A DNA stretch of 53,200 bases from contig NW_014577290.1 in assembly GCF_000485595.1 (NCBI RefSeq), positions 292,558 through 345,757 on the forward strand, read 5' to 3'. Origin of the DNA: Priapulus caudatus (Eukaryota; Priapulida; Priapulimorpha; Priapulimorphida; Priapulidae). Each line of letters starts with the position of its first letter. Position 1 is the first letter of the stretch. The notes under the pieces were generated by a model. That model saw only the letters and a list, made by a program, of their open reading frames with translations, made no database searches and was not told the origin of the DNA. Made by a program: the position numbers and the translations under genes. Shown here piece by piece: positions 47,401-53,200 of this stretch.

Positions 47401-49884
47401 AGGACCAAATTTGGTTCGTGCTAACTCGGCACGGCCCCGAAAAACCGTCCGTGTGAATGGTCGGCTCAAGCCAAATTTGGCGCGGGCCTTATTAGGCTCG
47501 GGCCAAAGACGTCCGTGTGAACGCGGCTTATATCTAGCATTTGGTCACCTCCCCCCCCCCCGTATTATCTTAGCACCAAGATCAATATCGTACAGTTAAG
47601 TTTTAATACGGAAGATGCATTCCTGAAATTCACCTTGTTAGGGGTTAAAAGAATTCATTTTTTAATTTAAACACATGTGTGATAAATTCATGCATGAGAG
47701 TGAAAAAAGATAAGGAAAATAATTACGTGTGGTAGCAATATAAAATATGCAGACCTCAGAACAAGCTACGGTAATTTTAGTTTTGTATATATTATTAAAA
47801 TTGACTGCGAAATGTCTTCATGGCATAATTTAGTAAAATACAATGAAGAATCTGCAGAAATATAACCTCTGATTCTGAATGAAAAAATGTGTAGTTGTGA
47901 AACCTGTGTTCTTGAATAATGCCCACGGAATGGTGGCTTTGCTGGTTAAATTAGTTTCACTTTCTGTCACGAGCAACCATGGATTATTAAAATTTCAGAG
48001 TAATTGTGAAATCGTCCCCTTATAAGAAACTTATGCTGGGTGAAATCGTGCAAAGTGAAACCATATTTGGTGAGATCAGGGAGTCTATAATAGGCTCCCT
48101 GGTGAGACTTAACGATAATATATGAATTGTGACATACCAAAGCAATGTAACATGCTCGTGTTGCGCTAATAAACTTGCATCTTCCCTAATTGTAGGCAAA
48201 CTGAATACATTTTTCAACACCTTATCCTCATTCTGTTGACATTATATAATCAGTCAATGCAGTTGGTTGCATTAAATCTCCTATCTATGAATTAGGTTAT
48301 ATTTTAATGTAATATTGTTATATATGTAGGACAAATATCAATAGCCACCCATTCCCAACCATACTCTGTATGCAGACAGCACATTTTCACATTACGGTCA
48401 AGAGTTAAAATCCACAACAAAAATAACATTACTATTAAATTACTAGGTGTATTTTACTTGCCACACAACAAATGGCATGACCACTTTGAGAACATAATAC
48501 ACACTGTACAGTGTACAGACTGAGACCCTATTAGTGCTAATTTTGGGCCTATACTTGTGTCTGTATTTTAATGTTCATATGATGTGACATTTGGGTGCAT
48601 AGCTAAAAACAAGATTATTATATGCACAGAATAGGAAAAACTCATATAAATTGGCAAAAATCTGATAGTCCCATTAGTTATTTTTATCTGACCTGCATGT
48701 TCTTTTATAGTGAAGGCAGGGTCGTAGGTGGGGAGCACGGGTCAAATGGGGTAGTTGCCCCCAGACCAATGTAGGTCTATACTTTTACATGGTCAATGGC
48801 AAACTGCACGGGGTCACCCGTCTAGTACGCAAACTGCATGTGACTTTCCCCTGAATTGAGTTAACTCCACTCTGGTAGCATGTCTTTTAAAAGTACTTTT
48901 AACCTGGTCACACACAGATTAATTGACACGTTTCTAACCTCATTAGACGATGCACTTTCCCTTGCAGAATTTTGAACCGAAATTCTTTATCTGTCTTGTT
49001 GTTCTTTTCTCTCTTTACCCAATTACCTTTTCTATTAAAATGATCCTTTCCGTGTTAGTTTCATGCTGTTGTCTCATTACTGAGCCTAGTAATATGGTGT
49101 ATCTAAATATTAATAGCATTGACATTCTAATATGTTCTTTTTAGCCAATTCTAGTGCTGTGCCAGATTGAAAAATGTGCACATTCTGTGATTGAATTCTC
49201 TGCCGTTTCAGACAATAACAGGAGCAATGCATACAATGAATCCACCTACAGAGTTAGCAGATCCCAGTAAACAGGACAGCTTCGACTATGTACAAGATGT
49301 TGCTAGTCAACCTGACTTCGAATATACAGATGTAAGTAGGGAAATCATCCTAATATGAGCATATTAGCTAAACCAGTTTAAATACTACATTTCTCCCGAA
49401 TTCACATTGCCTTAAGTATTATGCAGTTAAAGTAAACCAGATTTATACTTAATAATAATTAATTAATAGTAAACGTTACTACAGTTTCACTGTGTGGTTA
49501 TTTATCAGTAACAAAATTAGTTGGAAGGTCAAAATAGTATGGCATAAATATATATGTTGACATGAAGCAATAACATTTTGTATTCACAATTCGGTTTTCA
49601 TTTGGCAATCGTTTTCAAATTGTATGGAAATATTATGTTAAAGTAGGTAATTATGGGTATTGGTTGTTTTGTAATAGAAATTATGCTGTGGCTCTAGCTA
49701 GTAGCTAGCAAGTTGTAAAGTGCACAGATACACCAAATTTATCTTTATTGTCGACCTGATGAGTGCTGACTTTCCCATATTTGCAGGAGTTCTGGTATCA
49801 TACAGAGAGGTTGTGGAAGGATAAGGGTGTCCAAACATGCTACGAACGTTCCAATGAATATCAACTGATTGACTGTGCTAAATA
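41413..49884 (+). CDS. G-protein Gs-alpha subunit, exons 1-5 (3' exons beyond the window)
   Basis: A GTPase that couples receptors to adenylyl cyclase at the plasma membrane. Exons are 41413-41551, 43216-43288, 45630-45684, 49212-49331 and 49787-49884, all with GT-AG borders and matching phases (1, 2, 0, 0, 2). Residues 1-46 start MGC, with the palmitoylated Cys3, and contain [16 protein letters not shown] and RATHRLLLL, diagnostic of Gs. The P-loop GAGESGKST is at 47-55. Then follow [10 protein letters not shown], the helical domain ([14 protein letters not shown]) and [13 protein letters not shown] at the end of exon 5. Exons for switch I (Arg), DVGGQ, NKQD and the C-terminal receptor-contact helix are not in the remaining 3.3 kb, so the gene runs past the window end. 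No equivalent of the vertebrate alternatively spliced exon 3 is seen. All visible residues look functional. Confidence 0.95.
41552..42243. other. Gs-alpha intron 1, 5' part
   Basis: Unremarkable AT-rich sequence apart from a short array of CATATTCCATATTCCATT units at 42050-42110. Confidence 0.5.
42244..42589. mobile_element. MITE with GTGGCTATATGCCCGG terminal inverted repeats
   Basis: The left end GTGGCTATATGCCCGGCA and right end TGCCGGGAATATAGCCAC are inverted repeats with one mismatch. Inside, about 75 bp (GGTCTTCAATTTCCTAAATG ... TTCTCAAGTAAACAG) is directly duplicated at 42271 and 42491. Length is 346 bp with no coding capacity. I find no clear target duplication. It lies in Gs-alpha intron 1. 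Confidence 0.7.
42590..43215. other. Gs-alpha intron 1, 3' part
   Basis: No additional feature seen before the exon 2 acceptor (TTTTTAG). Confidence 0.5.
43420..45130. repeat. ~40-bp minisatellite in Gs-alpha intron 2
   Basis: About 30-40 diverged units follow the pattern CCCCATGAGTCAGGGGT, then CCTTACCTAGGAGTTATTGTCAT. Thirteen or so units keep a perfect TGAGTCA; others read TGAATCA or TGTGTCAG. The array is interrupted by an hAT-like element (44218-44570) and decays after 45070. Open frames here are repeat artefacts. Confidence 0.9.
44218..44570. mobile_element. hAT-like MITE inside the minisatellite
   Basis: The ends are CAGTGTTTCCCC and GGGGAAACACTG, a 12-bp perfect inverted repeat of hAT type. 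The interior has no transposase; it includes GCACCAAATTGCACCATTTT and a G8 run. An 8-bp target duplication is not clear (TCCCCTAT against CCTCATGA), perhaps because the host repeat has diverged. Confidence 0.7.
45131..45629. other. Gs-alpha intron 2, 3' part
   Basis: Highly decayed minisatellite-like units fade out by about 45360. No other feature is seen before the exon 3 acceptor (TTCTCACAG). Confidence 0.5.
46044..47528. mobile_element. Non-autonomous TIR element carrying an internal tandem array
   Basis: The left terminus ACCGCGTTGACATGG and right terminus CCGTGTGAACGCGG are imperfect inverted repeats. Next to them both sides carry GGCTC(A/G)GGC and CAAATTTGG-type sequence (46070-46145 and 47360-47520). 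The core 46360-47215 is a tandem array. No transposase is encoded. It lies in Gs-alpha intron 3. Confidence 0.6.
46360..47215. repeat. ~146-bp tandem repeats rich in TGACCTT
   Basis: About seven units, two of them shortened to about 100 bp, share CTCTATAACTCGGCCCCTAA, TTGACCTAG, CCAAACTTGGT, ACACATCTTGGGGA and TTTGACCTTTACCTTGACC, then TTGATCATATTTCCC. The 186-codon open frame over the array arises because full and shortened units keep phase; it has no independent coding evidence. Confidence 0.9.
47529..49211. other. Gs-alpha intron 3, 3' part
   Basis: AT-rich intronic sequence with a C11 run at about 47548. No further gene or element that I can support. Confidence 0.5.
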
Positions 49885-50782
49885 GTAAGTTAACACTATT
49901 TTACCGTGTACATTTCACGTGTGAAAGTAGGTCACAAATACCTCGTACAGACTGCGACAATTAAATTCCACAACAAACTAGCCTGGCTCGGGCGCATGTT
50001 AAATCGATGTGTACAGACACGGAATTTTCGAACTAAACCAAGTTAGCCAGGTTAGGCTGCACATGCTCTGCTTGGCACGTCACGTCACGTAACAGCAGTC
50101 TGAGAATGACATGTTTAACATTGTACGGCAGGTTCAAAGTTTTAGTTGGCACCTGGCCCAGGTCGCACACACACTACAACTTAGCATGGGATAACTTCGT
50201 ACGGGACAATTTAGCACACTTTCAAAGTGGGCCTGACTCACCACAATTTGGCAAGGGGTTAACTTAGTCCTGACTAGTGCGTATTTAATTCTGGATAGCG
50301 TGTACAATACTGCGAAAATTCAGGCCCGGACTAGTTTGATATAGGATCAAATTTGCAGTATGTACGGTGTGGAAGTGTAATGTACGCGCGACAGAATGAC
50401 ACTGTCGGTAGCTGATTGCGGCTGGTAGCAGCTTGATCTAATGACCTCTCTCTCCAGACTACCGCTGCTGCGTGAGCGGCGTGATACGTATAGCAGCAGA
50501 GCGGAGATCGATGTGCGTACAGCTGTTGTGAAGAAGCATGTGTGAACAGTATATTCTCTAGGTTTGGTTCAGCCACAGAGGCGTTCTCTTGGCAGCCCTA
50601 TTGAGATCCATTGTATTAATATTTCGGATTTAAATGCATTGCAGGCATTACTTGGCATCGCCTATTTAATTGTCATGTAATATTTAAGCTGATTAATTCT
50701 ATATAAATGTGTGCATGCGTGCGTGCGTGTGCGTGTGTGGAATTGTACACCATATTATACACTTTATTGCCTGAGACTGAAT
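49885..50782. other. Gs-alpha intron 5, 5' part
   Basis: Starts with the donor GTAAGT of exon 5. No further Gs-alpha exon is found here. Confidence 0.5.
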
Positions 50783-51155
50783 CAGGGTGCGAAATTAACG
50801 CGAGTCCGGAGTCAAACGCTCCCTGAATTACTGTCGGACTCCCTGATTTAACATATATGCAGGAGTTCGTGTGGCTCCCTGAAAATTCTGCTATACTTGT
50901 TTTGTTTCTGTTTGTATGTAGCATATTCGTTGTATTTATTTTAATTAAGAATGCGGAAGAAACACATGCTGTATTGTGCCCAAGATTTCTTGTTAGTTAA
51001 ATTTTAATATTAAATCTTTAAAATAAGCACATGCATTATTGTTAATACTAATAGGTATCTTTAGTTTTGAACTTCAGACTGCAGACTCCCACATTTTGCT
51101 GCGGACTCCCTCTTTTTGAGGGCAGGGAGTGTTCAAAAGTTAATTTCTACCCCTG
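50783..51155. mobile_element. hAT-like MITE with 8-bp target duplication
   Basis: The left end CAGGGTGCGAAATTAAC and right end GTTAATTTCTACCCCTG are inverted repeats with two differences. The 8-mer CTGAATCA occurs at 50777-50784, overlapping the first two bases, and directly after the element at 51156-51163. The interior has several CGGACTCCCT strings and no coding capacity. Confidence 0.75.
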
Positions 51156-51163
51156 CTGAATCA

Positions 51164-52670
51164 TTTAACTGTGAACGAGCGTACGAGTTCTGTAATTATG
51201 TAATAATGTAATGTCATAATATATTGAAGTATTAGTAATACTGTAATAGTATAAGTCACCACGAGCGATACACATCGTATCCTGATCGTATGGTGCTAAA
51301 TTACTGCTCAGTTAATACAAACATTGAATTTTCTTGGTGTTACCTTGACACCTGTTGAGGTGTTCATTTTCCTGTACGTTTATCCCCTGGTGCGCAGATA
51401 TATATTTATAAATATAGTCTGTTTGATTTGCTCCCTTCGCTATGACAGACTATGGTACTAAACTGGTACTTGGTCCAAATATGTTGTGAGTGAGTGGATG
51501 GGTAATAGCCAGATGCATATTCACTGTCTTATGATGGGTGAACTCCCAGTAACCGCTCTGCAGGGAATCACGGCAAAGGTTGATGCAATTTACAGGGGTG
51601 TGCAGTATCGATATGCGTTAGCAGCCCGCGTGTCTGTGTGTATGTATACACCTGTATGGACTGTTCTGGCAGCAACCTACTTATATGCGGACGAAGTTGT
51701 TTACTCTGGCACATGCATCAATATATGTTTCACAGGGGGTGCCGGTGAAAGCAGCCTAACGTTGGAGAGGTTCGTTGTAAAAGAAAGAGAAAAAACTGAA
51801 TCGAGTGGGAGATATCTAAGACCGAACGCAGAACGTGTCTCTGCGTGGTCTGTACCTGGACACGTCTCGACATGCGTGCAGAAAACACGGGCGATATATA
51901 TATATATATATATATTATATAATATATAATTTATTATATATATATATATTATACGGCGGATAACTGTAGCTGTAATCTCTCTAGTTTCCCGACGTTGTTG
52001 CGCGGTTGATCACGTGACCGTGAGTGCTCTCGCTTGTGTGTTCGAGTGGATGGTTAGAGAGCCTAAAACTGACATCGGACATCAGAGTGACACCTATTTA
52101 CAAAACGCACGTTAAATAAATTCAATGTGAGACGCTATTGTCGTACAGGCTATAACACATCGAGGTACTGTACCAGTGTGTGAGTGTAGAGTGAAATCGA
52201 ACGTTGTAGATGCCATGTTCAAATATCATTTCTTATTAGCTAGGCGTCATGCGCGAATTGGTAAGCGTTACTATATTGATTCGGGGAGAGCATTGCAGAA
52301 AGTGTGTTATTCATCGAATGCATTCGTCGGAAAGTGTGGGGGCGTTTAACGGACAGCCATGACTGTTTCGAGCTAATTACCTACGCAGGCTTGTGGCAGC
52401 ATGTTTCATAACAAGGCGAAGGAGAAGGATATTCTGTGCTCTCGTAATAGGCGTGTAGATGTACCTATAGATGAATACGTAACAGTCACAACAGGTTAAC
52501 TACGTGTCTAGTTGTCTACTATATCACGAGCAATGGGGTCATCACTATCTGTAAAGGTGTTCGAGTTTTCAAGGTTGTCGTTCTTGTGCGCAAAACCGTC
52601 CAATGGCACACAATCAACGCACATCACAAGCAATAAATAACAAATAATGCGCATGCCATGAAATTCTCAC
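51164..52670. other. Non-coding DNA within or beyond Gs-alpha intron 5
   Basis: A TA-repeat cluster lies at 51893-51952. A 147-codon frame at 51486-51929 has no domain or splice support. No missing Gs-alpha exon is found. Confidence 0.4.
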
Positions 52671-52792
52671 CATCTCGGTCCTGTTGTTCATTGTACTCAT
52701 TCATTCGTCTTTTCCACACGGCTGTGGGGTGTAGACGGTGGAATACCCTGGCCCACTCACTCGATGAACACGTAATCTCTAGGCGGGATGTG
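52671..52792 (-). CDS. Candidate internal exon on the minus strand, unknown protein
   Basis: Acceptor GCTGCATTAG at 52793 and donor G|GTGAGA at 52670 bound 122 nt with 40 open codons, TSRLEITCSSSEWARVFHRL followed by HPTAVWKRRMNEYNEQQDRD. It is phase 1 at the donor. The composition is convincingly protein-like, but I recognise no family and see no partner exon in the window. It would be nested antisense in, or downstream of, Gs-alpha. Confidence 0.3.
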
Positions 52793-52964
52793 CTAATGCA
52801 GCGCGTTTTATTGGCATTGTGAGCAAGGTAAATGTAGTAATTTATCAAATTGAAACTATTATTTACAATCGCGTAGAGTGAAATAGGCAAGATTTGGCCG
52901 CGCATGTAGAAGGTACCTCAGCAGCACAGCCGGCGCCGTAGTTATGGCTGGTGAGGGGCTGCGT

Positions 52965-53200
52965 GCGTGCGTGCGTGCGTGCGTTCAGGAGTCGAGAGTG
53001 TAGTAGCAAATAAGTGACTGCGTAAGAAGGGAAGCTATTCGATCGCAGAGAGTGGGGAGGACGGTTGTCGCCGCGGCGGTAAGGTCGCCGTGAATGCCCC
53101 CCCCACCATACCCACGCACAGGCACGCACACACACACACACACACGCCGCGCGAATGCACAACAGCACACACACACACACCACGCGCGCGCACACACACA
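52965..53200. repeat. GTGC run, C-rich string and CA/CG simple repeats at the window end
   Basis: A short (TGCG)n run at 52966-52984 and then CA/CG-rich sequence from 53110 to the edge. The intervening 120 bp is GC-rich without clear coding signal. Confidence 0.7.

Noticed and set aside
51700-51800. GGAGESSLTLERF after a TTTCACAG acceptor, resembling a P-loop exon of a second G-alpha gene
   Set aside because: The invariant GK(S/T) of the P-loop is missing (GESS instead of GESGKST), the rest of the frame does not follow exon 2 (no KQMRILH), and no other G-alpha exons accompany it. Probably chance.

Overview
The window is nuclear DNA of an animal. Genes are split by GT-AG introns, intergenic DNA is AT-rich and full of microsatellites, there are MITE-like elements, and two conserved animal genes are recognisable: a clan-2 cytochrome P450 and the stimulatory G-protein alpha subunit (Gs-alpha). 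The Gs-alpha sequence is of invertebrate type. With the repeat families (a CTCCGCC/TTAATTAA element, hAT-type MITEs, TGACC-rich arrays) this suggests a marine invertebrate bilaterian. I cannot place the phylum from sequence alone.

Layout. (1) 1-6880: a complete five-exon P450 gene on the minus strand (1897-5833, 506 aa), with repeats in its introns. (2) 6880-28370: a minus-strand gene for a large protein I do not recognise. It has an N-terminal part (26752-27514), helical exons (25907-26577), a long exon with at least twelve QRIKSARVTT-type repeats, and a basic C-terminus (9874-10276). A possible further exon lies at 8988-9293. This gene is spread over two noisy, near-duplicate blocks, about 7140-16076 and 16793-26900, either side of a 25-N gap. 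Indels follow a reciprocal pattern: the left block is clean only up to about 11700 and the right block only from about 23200. This looks like an unmerged contig overlap rather than a biological tandem duplication. (3) 28370-32240: four diverged ~175-bp core units separated by about 1 kb of CA/CG-rich sequence. (4) 32240-38180: AT-rich DNA with microsatellites, a 22-bp palindrome flanked by 10-bp direct repeats, a 31-bp-stem hairpin and one candidate first exon. (5) 38186 to the window end: the 5' half of Gs-alpha on the plus strand. The canonical first exon is 41413-41551 and exons 2-5 run to 49884; the exons for the rest of the protein lie beyond the window. Its introns hold a dense minisatellite, several MITEs and a TIR-bounded element with an internal ~146-bp tandem array.

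The most interesting observation is a second possible first exon for Gs-alpha at 38186-38396. It has a strong Kozak context, 70 codons unlike the canonical exon 1, and ends in YRLLLLG at a GT donor with exactly the phase needed to join exon 2. It would replace the N-terminal helix that normally binds G-beta-gamma, giving an XL-alpha-s-like alternative-promoter arrangement in an invertebrate. I know of no description of this, but I could not search. Other items worth checking are the unrecognised repeat protein, the AP-1-like intronic array and the nuclear-receptor-like sites in the intronic element.
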